From NCBI RefSeq assembly GCF_018324685.1, contig NZ_AP023354.1:1178001-1242000 (forward strand): 64,000 bases of DNA, in the 5' to 3' direction. Positions 17,719 through 26,002 of this stretch are shown one piece after another. Each line of letters starts with the position of its first letter. Positions within the stretch are counted from its first letter, which is position 1. The position numbers were made by a program, and so were the translations under genes. A model generated the notes under the pieces. The model had not been told where the DNA came from, searched no databases, and worked only from the letters and a program-made list of their open reading frames with translations. Source of the stretch: Actinocatenispora sera. Lineage in GTDB: Bacteria > Actinomycetota > Actinomycetes > Mycobacteriales > Micromonosporaceae.

Positions 17719-17741
17719 CGATGTATCGAGCCGATACATCG
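17719..17741 (+). promoter_or_regulatory. PadR operator
   Basis: Perfect inverted repeat with 10-bp arms CGATGTATCG (17719-17728) and CGATACATCG (17732-17741) around AGC. It contains ATGTAT...ATACAT, the form bound by PadR proteins, and sits about 60 bp before the padR gene next to a possible -10 (TATGGT, 17711-17716). Autoregulation is the likely function. Confidence 0.75.
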
Positions 17742-17798
17742 GCGTGGCCCATTTGGGTCGCTGGCAGTGACGACGGGGCGAGGGGGAGGTGGCAGCCG

Positions 17799-18464
17799 GT
17801 GCTGGATCTCGCGGTGCTCGGCCTGCTGCACGAGTCGCCCATGCACGGGTACGAGCTGCGCAAGCGGCTGACCACGATGCTCGGACCGTTCCGGGCCGCG
17901 ATCAGCTACGGCACGCTCTACCCGACGCTGCGCCGGATGCAGCAGGCCGGCTGGATCACCGAGGACTCGGATCCGGTCGAGCCGGCCGCGACCGGCGGCG
18001 CCGAGCGTCCGCTGCGGCGCAAGCCCGGCTTCGGCAAGCGCAGCCGGATCAGTTACAAGCTGACCGCGGAAGGCAAGGAGCGGTTCGGCGACCTGCTCGC
18101 GCAGGTCGGCCCGGAGGCGTACGACGACGCCGCGTTCGGCGTGCACTTCGCCTTCTTCGGCCGTACCGACGCGGCGACCCGGCTGCGGATCCTGGAAGGA
18201 CGCCGACGCCGGGTCGAGGAACGCCGGGAAGGCCTGCGGGACGCGCTCAACCGCGCCGCGGAACGACTCGACGCCTACAGCCTGGAACTGCAGCGGCACG
18301 GCCTGGAAGCGGCCGACCGCGAGGTCCGCTGGCTGGAGGAGCTGATCGTGCACGAACGAACCGGTCAGCCGCCGACAGTCACCACCCCGCGCCCGAGCCC
18401 GGGTGCGGTTGGCCCGAACAACACGGGACCCGATCGGCCCGCCGGCGAACGCCGGCCCGACTAG
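17799..18464 (+). CDS. PadR-family transcriptional regulator
   Basis: 221 residues. Winged-helix domain from residue 1: MLDLAVLGLLHESPMHGYEL and ISYGTLYPTLRRMQQAGWI are classic PadR. A long C-terminal part (ARLRILEGRRRRVEERREGL region) provides the dimer helix. The GTG at 17799 with AGGGGGAGG upstream is chosen over a longer in-frame reading because the family begins at this residue. It precedes ino1, the arrangement of Rv0047c and Rv0046c, and may regulate ino1 as well as itself. Confidence 0.9.
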   Translation: MLDLAVLGLLHESPMHGYELRKRLTTMLGPFRAAISYGTLYPTLRRMQQAGWITEDSDPVEPAATGGAERPLRRKPGFGKRSRISYKLTAEGKERFGDLLAQVGPEAYDDAAFGVHFAFFGRTDAATRLRILEGRRRRVEERREGLRDALNRAAERLDAYSLELQRHGLEAADREVRWLEELIVHERTGQPPTVTTPRPSPGAVGPNNTGPDRPAGERRPD

Positions 18465-18545
18465 GTCCGTCGCAAGCACCACATCGGGCCGTGGCGCAGA
18501 CCGCGACTGCGCGCTCGGTGTGGCCGTCTAGAGAAGGAGGCAGAC

Positions 18546-19625
18546 ATGGGTTCTGTCCGCGTTGCCATCGTCGGAGTGGGCAACTGCGCCGCGTCCCTGG
18601 TTCAGGGGGTGCACTACTACCGCGACGCCGACCCGTCGGATCGCGTGCCGGGACTCATGCACGTCAAGTTCGGCGACTACCACGTCGGCGACGTGGAGTT
18701 CGTGGCCGCCTTCGACGTGGACGCCAAGAAGGTCGGCCGCGACCTGTCCGAGGCGATCGTGGCCAGCGAGAACAACACGATCAAGATCTGCGACGTGCCG
18801 CCGGCCGGCGTCACCGTCCAGCGCGGGCACACGTTCGACGGGCTCGGCGAGTACTACCGGGAGACGATCCAGGAGTCCGACGACGAGCCGGTCGACGTGG
18901 TCGCCGCGCTGCGTGAGGCGAACGTCGACGTGCTCGTGTCGTACCTGCCGGTGGGGTCCGAGGAGGCCGACAAGTTCTACGCGCAGTGCGCGATCGACGC
19001 GGGTGTCGCGTTCGTCAACGCGCTGCCGGTGTTCATCGCCTCGGATCCGGTGTGGGCCAAGAAGTTCACCGACGCCGGCGTGCCGATCGTCGGCGACGAC
19101 ATCAAGTCGCAGGTCGGCGCGACCATCACGCACCGGGTGCTGGCGAAGCTGTTCGAGGACCGCGGGGTGCGGCTGGACCGTACGTACCAGCTGAACTTCG
19201 GCGGAAACATGGACTTCATGAACATGCTGGAGCGCAAGCGGCTGAAGTCCAAGAAGATCTCGAAGACCCAGTCGGTCACCTCGCAGATCCCGCACGAGAT
19301 GCGCACCGCCGACGTGCACATCGGCCCGTCGGACTACGTACCGTTCCTGGAGGACCGCAAGTACGCGCTGGTCCGGCTGGAGGGCTCGGCGTTCGGTGAC
19401 GTGCCGCTGCAGCTGGAGTACAAGCTGGAGGTGTGGGACTCGCCGAACTCGGCCGGCATCATCATCGACGCGCTGCGCGCGGCGAAGATCGCCAAGGACC
19501 GCGGCATCGGCGGCCCGATCCTGTCGGCGTCGTCCTACTTCATGAAGTCGCCGCCGGAGCAGTACGACGACTCGACCGCGCGCGACGCGGTGGACAAGTT
19601 CATCGCCGGCGAACTCGACCGCTGA
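18546..19625 (+). CDS. ino1: Inositol-3-phosphate synthase
   Basis: NAD-dependent cyclisation of glucose 6-phosphate to myo-inositol 3-phosphate, the first step to phosphatidylinositol, PIMs and mycothiol. 359 residues, the short actinobacterial form. NAD site [16 protein letters not shown] at the N-terminus; substrate and NAD segments [29 protein letters not shown] and [22 protein letters not shown] upstream of ATG. Follows padR by 81 bp. Confidence 0.97.
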   Translation: MGSVRVAIVGVGNCAASLVQGVHYYRDADPSDRVPGLMHVKFGDYHVGDVEFVAAFDVDAKKVGRDLSEAIVASENNTIKICDVPPAGVTVQRGHTFDGLGEYYRETIQESDDEPVDVVAALREANVDVLVSYLPVGSEEADKFYAQCAIDAGVAFVNALPVFIASDPVWAKKFTDAGVPIVGDDIKSQVGATITHRVLAKLFEDRGVRLDRTYQLNFGGNMDFMNMLERKRLKSKKISKTQSVTSQIPHEMRTADVHIGPSDYVPFLEDRKYALVRLEGSAFGDVPLQLEYKLEVWDSPNSAGIIIDALRAAKIAKDRGIGGPILSASSYFMKSPPEQYDDSTARDAVDKFIAGELDR

Positions 19626-19636
19626 TCGACGAATCC

Positions 19637-19669
19637 ACGGGCACGTCACTTTCCCGGTGACGTGCCCGT
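19637..19669 (+). terminator. Terminator after ino1
   Basis: 13-bp stem (19637-19649 with 19657-19669) and 7-nt loop, 12 nt after the ino1 stop, between convergent genes. Confidence 0.75.
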
Positions 19670-19705
19670 CGTCGTCTCTGCCCGCCGGCGCCGCCGGGCA
19701 TCGGC

Positions 19706-20197
19706 TCAGCCGGAGAACAGACCGCCCGCGGTGAACTGCACCCGAGCCTCCAGCTCCAGCAGGAACACCTTGCGCGGCAGGCCACCGCCGTAGCCGACCA
19801 GCTTGCGGTTGGCGCCGACGACCCGATGGCAGGGCACGATCACCGGGACCGGGTTGTGGTTGTTCGCGGTGCCGACCGCCCGCGAGGCGCCGACGTCGTC
19901 GGCGACCGCCCTGGCCACGTCGCCGTAACTGCACGTCTCTCCGTAGGGGATGCGGATCAGCTCGGCCCACACGGCCCGCTCGAACTCGCTGCCCACCAGG
20001 TGCAGCGGCAGGTCGAAGTCGGTGCGCCGGCCGGCGAAGTATTCGTCGAGCTGGGCCTTGGTGGCGGCCAGCACGGGGTCGGCCGGCGACGGCGCACCGG
20101 CCGGGGTGGGCCCACCGAACCGGAGCTGCCGCAACGCGTCGTCGTCGGCGACCGCGACCAGGTCGCCGATCGGGGACGGCACACTCAACCAGCGCAT
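19706..20197 (-). CDS. ogt: Methylated-DNA--protein-cysteine methyltransferase
   Basis: 163 residues. Suicide repair protein that takes methyl groups from O6-methylguanine. The active-site motif IVPCHRVVGANRKLVGYGGG is complete, preceded by the HTH-like RIPYGETCSYGDVARAV. N-terminal Ogt domain starts MRWLSVPSPIGDL. The start at 20197 has GGGAGG nine bases upstream; another ATG lies three codons earlier. Divergent from the PBP gene. Confidence 0.95.
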   Translation of the reverse strand: MRWLSVPSPIGDLVAVADDDALRQLRFGGPTPAGAPSPADPVLAATKAQLDEYFAGRRTDFDLPLHLVGSEFERAVWAELIRIPYGETCSYGDVARAVADDVGASRAVGTANNHNPVPVIVPCHRVVGANRKLVGYGGGLPRKVFLLELEARVQFTAGGLFSG

Positions 20198-20395
20198 GCC
20201 ACCCATCCTCCCAGCACCCACCGACACTTTCCGGCGGCCATCGGACATCCTCGTACCCCACACTCCGGGGCCACCGGGCTCGGGGCACCGGGCTCGGGGT
20301 TCGCGCCGGGATCGTCCGAATGCCCGACAGTGAGGCAAAGGCCACAGTTGTCCCGCACCGGCAACGCCGCGTCGCGCTCGTGCCGTGTACCTCAC

Positions 20396-22294
20396 GTGGT
20401 CGACTCTCCGGCGCCCCTGGTACGGCGGGTACTGCACGCGATCACCGGGCGGCGTGGCCGACGCCGCCGCCCGGTCGGCCGGTACATCCGGTGGTTCCGC
20501 CGCGCGCTGGCCGGTTTCTCCGCCGTGGTACTGGCCGCGGGCCTGGTCCTGGTCGGGTGGGCGATCAGCCTGCCGCTGCCGGCCGACCCCGCCCAGCCGC
20601 AACAGTCGGTGCTGTACTACTCCGACGGCCGTACCGTGCTCGCGCGGGTCGGCGTCGTCGACCGCATCGCCGTACCGCTGAGCCGGGTGCCGGTGCCGGT
20701 GCGGCGGGCCGTCCTGGCCGCCGAGGACCGGTCGTTCTACACGCACGGCGCGGTGTCCGGGCGGGGCATCGGGCGGGCGCTGTGGTCGGACGTGACCGGC
20801 GACGGGGTCGAGGGCGCGTCGACGATCACCCAGCAGTACGTGCGCAACGCGTACCTGACGCTGGACCGCACGGTGTCCCGGAAGGTGCGCGAGATCGTGC
20901 TCGCCGAGAAGCTGGAACGCCGGTACAGCAAGGACCAGATCCTCGGCCGGTACCTGAACACCATCTACTTCGGCCGCGGCGCGTACGGGATCGACGCGGC
21001 GGCCCGGGCGTACTTCGGGGTGCCGGTGGACGAGCTGGACACCGCGCAGGGAATGGTCCTCGCCACGGTCATCAAGGACCCGACGAACTTCGACCCGGCG
21101 GTCGATCCGGCCGGCGCCCGCAACCGCTGGCGGTACGTGCGGGCCGGGATGGTGTCGCAGCACTGGCTCGGCGTGAACGAGGCGGCGCGGCTGCGGTTCC
21201 CGGCCACGACGGCGCCGGCCGGGACCGGCCCGGTCGGGCCGGCCGGGCTGATCGCGCAGCAGGTCGAGTGGGAGCTGGAGCGCCACGGCATCACCGCCCA
21301 GCAGCTGCGTACCGGCGGGCTGCGCGTGGTGACCACGATCGACCGGGCCACCCAGCAGCGCACCGAAACCGCCGTACGGCAGGAGGCACCCGCCGGACTC
21401 GCGGTCGCGGTGGTGTCGGTCGACCCGCGCACCGGCGGGATCCGCGCCTACCACGGCAACGCGAAGGGCTTCGGCTACTTCGACCACGCCGACGCGCCGG
21501 CCACGCCCGGTGCTGCGTTCACCCCGCTCGTCCTGGCCAGCGCGTTCCAGCACGGCCTGGACCGAGATCGGTTGTGGGACGGGAGATCCCCGCAGCAGTT
21601 CCCGGACCGCAACGGCGTACCGCTGTACAACCCGGGCAACGCGCAGTGTCCCCGGTGCACCATCGACGACGCGGTCGCCCACTCGTACGGCACGGTGCTC
21701 TACCGGGTGGCGCAGGCCACCGACCCGGTACGGATCGTGCACGACGTGCGCGCCGCCGGCGTCGCCGCGAGCTACGCCGGGCGGCCCAGCCTGGTGGACG
21801 GCCCGGACGATCCGCAGCCGGCGTTGACCCGGCCGGCCATCGCGCTCGGCGAGTACCCGGTCAGCCCGGCCGACCTGGCCAGCGGGTACGCCACTCTCGG
21901 CAACGACGGCCGGGCGCTGGCCCGGCACGTCGTCGACTCGGTCCGATCGTCCGCGGGCGGCACGCTGTACCGGGCGGCGCCGGCCGGCCGGCGCGCGTTC
22001 ACCGCGGCGGCGGTCCAGCAGACCCGGGACGTCACCGGCCGGTACCCGACGACGCTGGCGAACGGCCAGGCCCCCGAGCGGGTGCTGTACCGCACCAGCG
22101 TTCAGCAGCAGGGGAAGCGGGTCCGCTCGGGCTGGGCCGCGGGTGTCGACCGGGGCCAGGCCACCGTGGTGCTGGTGGCCGCCGGAGGCGGCCGGTCGCC
22201 GGCATCGGACCTGGCCGGCCGGCTCTGGGCTCGCATCCAACCCGGGTCGGCACCGGTTGCGCCGTCGCCTCCCGCGGCATCGGCGGCGCCGTGA
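20396..22294 (+). CDS. Class A PBP with intact transglycosylase but degenerate transpeptidase domain
   Basis: 632 residues. One N-terminal transmembrane helix (GFSAVVLAAGLVLVGWAI) then a complete GT51 transglycosylase: catalytic Glu110 in AAEDRSFY, EGASTITQQY, RKVREIVLAEKLERRYSKDQ, NTIYFGRGAYG. The transpeptidase fold is present but every catalytic motif is lost: SxxK reads AAFT (Ala373, Thr376), SxN reads SYG (430-432) and KTG reads RTS (566-568). It should therefore polymerise glycan but not cross-link or bind beta-lactams. GTG start is inferred, with no clear ribosome-binding site. Its stop overlaps the dacB start (GTGA), so the two are made together. Confidence 0.85.
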   Translation: MVDSPAPLVRRVLHAITGRRGRRRRPVGRYIRWFRRALAGFSAVVLAAGLVLVGWAISLPLPADPAQPQQSVLYYSDGRTVLARVGVVDRIAVPLSRVPVPVRRAVLAAEDRSFYTHGAVSGRGIGRALWSDVTGDGVEGASTITQQYVRNAYLTLDRTVSRKVREIVLAEKLERRYSKDQILGRYLNTIYFGRGAYGIDAAARAYFGVPVDELDTAQGMVLATVIKDPTNFDPAVDPAGARNRWRYVRAGMVSQHWLGVNEAARLRFPATTAPAGTGPVGPAGLIAQQVEWELERHGITAQQLRTGGLRVVTTIDRATQQRTETAVRQEAPAGLAVAVVSVDPRTGGIRAYHGNAKGFGYFDHADAPATPGAAFTPLVLASAFQHGLDRDRLWDGRSPQQFPDRNGVPLYNPGNAQCPRCTIDDAVAHSYGTVLYRVAQATDPVRIVHDVRAAGVAASYAGRPSLVDGPDDPQPALTRPAIALGEYPVSPADLASGYATLGNDGRALARHVVDSVRSSAGGTLYRAAPAGRRAFTAAAVQQTRDVTGRYPTTLANGQAPERVLYRTSVQQQGKRVRSGWAAGVDRGQATVVLVAAGGGRSPASDLAGRLWARIQPGSAPVAPSPPAASAAP

Positions 22295-23739
22295 TCGGAC
22301 GGCACCGCCAGCGGCGGCGGGCACCCGTGCTCGGCGCACCCGGGCTCGGCGCGGTCGGGCTCGGCGCGGTCGGGCTCGGCGTGGTCGGGCTCGGCGCGGT
22401 CGGGCTCGTCGTGGTCCTGGCCGCCGCGCTGCTCGCACTCGGCGGCATACCGCCGGCCGCCGGGCCGGACGCGCCGACCGGGTCCGTCTCGGTACGGTCC
22501 GCGGCACCGTCCCGGCCGAGTACCGATCCGGGCCCGGTACTGCCCGCCCTGACCGGCGGCCGGCCACCGAGCGGGGCCGGCCTTGTCCGCCGGCTGGGGC
22601 CGGTGCTCGCCGACCACCGGCTCGGTACCGCGGTCGGCATGTCCGTGGTGGACGTGACCACCGGCGACACGCTCTACTCCGCCAGCACCGGTGCCCGGGT
22701 ACCGGCGTCGACGGCGAAGCTGGCCACGGCGGCCGCGGCGTTGACCGTTCTCGGCGCCGGCCACCGGTTCCGGACGACGGCGGTGGCCGGCGCCGGGCCG
22801 GGTGACGTGGTCCTCGTCGGCGGTGGGGACCCGACCCTGTCGGTGTCGGTCGCGGGCAGCTATCGGGGTGCCGCCGAACTCACCGACCTCGCCGCGCAGG
22901 TACGCCGCCGGCTCGGTCACCGGCCGCGCCGGGTGCTGGTGGACGCGACGCTGTTCACCGGGGCCGACCGAGCGCCGGGTTGGGACCCGGACGTGCGGGT
23001 GAACGGGGACGCGGCGCCCATCACCGCGCTGATGGTCGACGGCGGGCGCACCGCACCGCGGTACGACCGCAACCGGTCCCGGGCGCCGGACCTCGCCGCC
23101 GGTACGAAGTTCGCCCAGCTGCTCGGGCTGCCGGCGAGCGCCGTGGTCCGCGGGCGGGCGGCGCACGGTGCCCGGTTGCTCGGCCACGTCTCGTCCGCGC
23201 CGCTGGCGTCGCTGGTCGAGCGGATGCTCGGTACCAGCGACAACGTGGTTGCCGAAGCGCTCGGCCGGCAGGTGGCGCTCGCCCGGCACGAACCGGCCAG
23301 TTTCGCCGGCGCGGCGACCGCGATCCGTACCGTGCTGCGCGGGCTCGGGCTGCCGGTCCGCAGCCTGCGGATGACGGATGCGAGCGGGCTGTCCCGGGCC
23401 GACCGGCTCGACCCCGCGCTGCTCACCGCGATCCTCCGCCTCGCGGCCAGCCGCTCGCGGCCGGAACTGTCCAGTGTGTACACCGGTCTCCCGGTCGCCG
23501 GATACTCCGGCACCCTGGCCGACCGGTACCGGCACGGCTCCGCGCGCCGGGCCGCCGGCGTGCTGCGCGCGAAGACCGGCGCGCTGACCGGGGTGCAGGG
23601 GCTGGCCGGGCTGGTCGTGGACGTCGACCACCGGCTGCTCGCGTTCGCCGTGCTCGCGAACGGTGGCCCGGACGGTGCGGCGGCGACGACCGCGATCGAC
23701 GCGGTGGCCGCCACCTTGGCCGGTTGCGGCTGCCGCTGA
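22291..23739 (+). CDS. dacB: D-alanyl-D-alanine carboxypeptidase/endopeptidase (PBP4 type)
   Basis: 482 residues. Peptidase S13 family: removes the terminal D-Ala or cleaves cross-links in peptidoglycan. Active-site motifs are intact: Ser140-TAK143, Ser316-D-N318 and Lys428-T-G430. An N-terminal hydrophobic segment built from GLGAV repeats runs into VVVLAAALLALGG and serves as signal anchor. GTG start overlapping the upstream stop. Coupling to a transglycosylase-only PBP suggests a joint glycan-polymerase/peptide-trimming unit; that is inference. Confidence 0.93.
   Translation: MIGRHRQRRRAPVLGAPGLGAVGLGAVGLGVVGLGAVGLVVVLAAALLALGGIPPAAGPDAPTGSVSVRSAAPSRPSTDPGPVLPALTGGRPPSGAGLVRRLGPVLADHRLGTAVGMSVVDVTTGDTLYSASTGARVPASTAKLATAAAALTVLGAGHRFRTTAVAGAGPGDVVLVGGGDPTLSVSVAGSYRGAAELTDLAAQVRRRLGHRPRRVLVDATLFTGADRAPGWDPDVRVNGDAAPITALMVDGGRTAPRYDRNRSRAPDLAAGTKFAQLLGLPASAVVRGRAAHGARLLGHVSSAPLASLVERMLGTSDNVVAEALGRQVALARHEPASFAGAATAIRTVLRGLGLPVRSLRMTDASGLSRADRLDPALLTAILRLAASRSRPELSSVYTGLPVAGYSGTLADRYRHGSARRAAGVLRAKTGALTGVQGLAGLVVDVDHRLLAFAVLANGGPDGAAATTAIDAVAATLAGCGCR
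22335..22412. repeat. 15-bp tandem repeat in the DacB signal anchor
   Basis: About five copies of a GGGCTCGGCGCGGTC-type 15-bp unit encode repeated GLGAV in the hydrophobic N-terminal segment. Repeat expansion inside a membrane segment can change its length in units of five residues. Confidence 0.8.
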
Positions 23740-23770
23740 CCCGGCCTGCTCGTCCGATCCGGGCTGGTTG

Positions 23771-23786
23771 CGGTGATTGATCACCG
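23771..23786. promoter_or_regulatory. Operator-like palindrome upstream of nfeD
   Basis: CGGTGAT (23771-23777) and ATCACCG (23780-23786) form an inverted repeat with a 2-nt centre, ~65 bp before the nfeD start. A -10-like TACCCT follows at 23817-23822. The regulator is not identified. Confidence 0.35.
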
Positions 23787-23849
23787 TACGGTCGTCCGGC
23801 ACGAGCGGACGGTCGCTACCCTGACGGCGAGGCGGCAGGAGGGGGCGGC

Positions 23850-24392
23850 ATGGACTGGGTGACCGGTACTTTCCTGGTCGTCGGTGCGATCGGGGTCGTG
23901 CTGCTGGCCGTCTCGCTGCTGTTCGGTGAGCTGTTCCAGCTCGGTCATGCGGACGTGGACGGGCCGTTCTCGGTGCCGGTGGTGGCCGGGTTCCTCGGCG
24001 CCTTCGGGTTCGTCGGCGGGATCGTGGCGGCGCTGGTCCCCGGCGCCGGCGCCCCCTCGGCGCTGCTCGGCGGCGTGGCCGGCCTCGCCACCGCGTTTCC
24101 CACCGGGTGGCTCGTGATCCGGCTGACCCGCGCGCTGATGCGGATGCCGACCGACGCGACGCTCACCCGAGACGACCTGATCGGCGCCCTCGGCACGGTC
24201 ACCACGCCGATCCGCCCCGGCGGGTACGGCGAGGTCAAGCTCACCATCTCCGGCCAGGTCCTGAAGTACAACGCGCGCTCGGCACGGGCGCTGCCGCTCG
24301 GCACGCCGGTGCTCGTCATCGAGACACCGAGCGAGACCAGCGTCGTGGTCGAGGAGACCGATCTGCGGCTGCCGCCCGCCGTCGGCGCCTGA
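23850..24392 (+). CDS. NfeD-like membrane protein
   Basis: 180 residues. Three to four N-terminal transmembrane helices (FLVVGAIGVVLLAVSLLFGEL, VAGFLGAFGFVGGIVAALV, ALLGGVAGLATAF) followed by a C-terminal OB-fold domain (LIGALGTVTTPIRPGGYGEV, LPLGTPVLVIE). NfeD proteins are encoded beside flotillins and act with them in membrane microdomains. AGGAGGGGGCGGC precedes the ATG. The flotillin gene follows by 60 bp on the same strand. Confidence 0.85.
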   Translation: MDWVTGTFLVVGAIGVVLLAVSLLFGELFQLGHADVDGPFSVPVVAGFLGAFGFVGGIVAALVPGAGAPSALLGGVAGLATAFPTGWLVIRLTRALMRMPTDATLTRDDLIGALGTVTTPIRPGGYGEVKLTISGQVLKYNARSARALPLGTPVLVIETPSETSVVVEETDLRLPPAVGA

Positions 24393-24452
24393 GCGGATCC
24401 AACGCGGTCCTCCGGAAGCTCCCTGAATCCCCACTATCCACAAAGGACGGAA

Positions 24453-25946
24453 ATGACGACTCCCATCCTGATCGGGATCGCCGGCATCGTGGTGCTGGTG
24501 GTCCTGATCGTCATCCTGGTGCTGTCCAGGATCAAGGTCGCCGGATCGAACGAGGCGTTCATCGTCACCGGCCGGAAGGGCAAGTCGACGCTCGGCGCGG
24601 ACGGCCGCCGGCTCACCGACCTGTCCGGTCAGAAGGTCGTGATGGGTGCCTCGGTGTTCGTGGTGCCCGTCGTGCAGCGGCTGCAGATCCTCGACCTGTC
24701 CAGCCGGCGGATCCCGGTCACGGTCACCGGGGCGATCAACAAGCAGGGCATCACCTGCAACCTGGACGCGGTTGCGATCGTCAAGGTCGGCGGCACCGAG
24801 GACGCGATCCGCGCCGCCGCCCAGCGATTCCTGGACCAGCAGGACGAGATCGAGGGCTTCACCGGCGAGGTCCTCGCCGGTGCGCTGCGGTCCATCGTCG
24901 GCCGGCTGACCATCGAGGAGATCATCCGCGACCGCGCCGCGTTCGCCTCCGAGGTCGCGGAGGAGGCGGAGAACTCGCTGACCAACCAGGGCCTGGTGCT
25001 GGACACCTTCCAGTTGCAGGACATCCGCACCGACGGCGACTACCTGAAGAACCTGGGTCGTCCGGAGGCCGCCCGAGCGGTCAAGGAGGCGGCGATCGCC
25101 GAGGCCACCGCGCGCCAGTCCGCCGAGCAGGAGCGGCTGCGCGCCGAGGAGGTCATCGCCGAGTCGGAGCGGAACCTGGCGCTGAAGAGGGCCGGCATCC
25201 AGGCCGAGATCGACGCCGCCACGCAGAAGTCCGAGGCGGCCGGCCCGCTGGCCAAGGCCGAGCGGGACCAGGCGATCCTCGCCGAGCAGCAGAAGGTCGC
25301 GCAGCGCAACGCCGAGCTGAAGGAGCGTCAGCTCGACACCGAGGTGCGCAAGCCGGCCGACGCCGCCCGGTACAAGGTGGAGCAGGAGGCGGAGGCCGCC
25401 AAGAACGCCGCGATCCTGAAGGCGGAGGCGGAGAAGAACGCCGCCATCCTGCGCGCCGAGGCGCAGCGCAGGGCAACGGTCGAGGCCGCGCACGCCGACG
25501 CCGAGCAGGCGCGCCTGACCGGTGAGGGCGACCTGGCCCAGCGCACCGCGCTCGCCCAGGCGGTGCAGCGCGAGGGCGAGGGCGAGGCGGCCGCCGTGCT
25601 GGCCCGCGGTCAGGCCGAGGCCGAGGCCATGCGGCTCAAGGCCGAGGCGTTCAACAAGTACGGCGAGGCCGCCGTGCTGGAGATGCTGGTGAAGATGCTG
25701 CCCGAGGTGGTCGAGGCGGCGGCCAAGCCGATGGCCGGCATCGACAAGATGACGGTGATCTCCACCGACGGCGCGAGCGCGGTGACCAAGAACGTCGCCG
25801 CCACCGTCGCGCAGGGCCTGCAACTGGGTACCGACCTGACCGGGGTCGACTTCTCCGCGCTGCTGGCCCGCATCGCCGGCGGCAGCAACGGCAACGGCGC
25901 CAAGCCGGAGCGCACCGACCTGGTGCCGACCGTCGACGCCGACTGA
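24453..25946 (+). CDS. floT: Flotillin-like SPFH-domain protein
   Basis: 497 residues. One N-terminal membrane segment (GIAGIVVLVVLIVILVL), SPFH/band 7 domain (residues ~30-200: AFIVTGRKGKSTL, RRIPVTVTGAINKQGI, GRLTIEEIIRDRAAF), then a long Ala/Glu-rich coiled coil (~200-400) and a conserved C-terminal helix (NKYGEAAVLEMLVKMLPEVV). Scaffold of lipid microdomains that organises membrane enzymes, including wall-synthesis complexes. Forms a pair with the NfeD gene and ends at a 17-bp terminator. Confidence 0.93.
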   Translation: MTTPILIGIAGIVVLVVLIVILVLSRIKVAGSNEAFIVTGRKGKSTLGADGRRLTDLSGQKVVMGASVFVVPVVQRLQILDLSSRRIPVTVTGAINKQGITCNLDAVAIVKVGGTEDAIRAAAQRFLDQQDEIEGFTGEVLAGALRSIVGRLTIEEIIRDRAAFASEVAEEAENSLTNQGLVLDTFQLQDIRTDGDYLKNLGRPEAARAVKEAAIAEATARQSAEQERLRAEEVIAESERNLALKRAGIQAEIDAATQKSEAAGPLAKAERDQAILAEQQKVAQRNAELKERQLDTEVRKPADAARYKVEQEAEAAKNAAILKAEAEKNAAILRAEAQRRATVEAAHADAEQARLTGEGDLAQRTALAQAVQREGEGEAAAVLARGQAEAEAMRLKAEAFNKYGEAAVLEMLVKMLPEVVEAAAKPMAGIDKMTVISTDGASAVTKNVAATVAQGLQLGTDLTGVDFSALLARIAGGSNGNGAKPERTDLVPTVDAD

Positions 25947-25960
25947 CCGACGAACGAGCA

Positions 25961-25999
25961 GATCGGGCCCCGACCGCTTCGCGCGGTCGGGGCCCGATC
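25961..25999. terminator. Bidirectional terminator, 17-bp stem
   Basis: Perfect 17-bp stem (25961-25977 with 25983-25999) and TTCGC loop between the convergent flotillin and copper-oxidase genes. Confidence 0.85.
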
Positions 26000-26002
26000 G
26001 CG

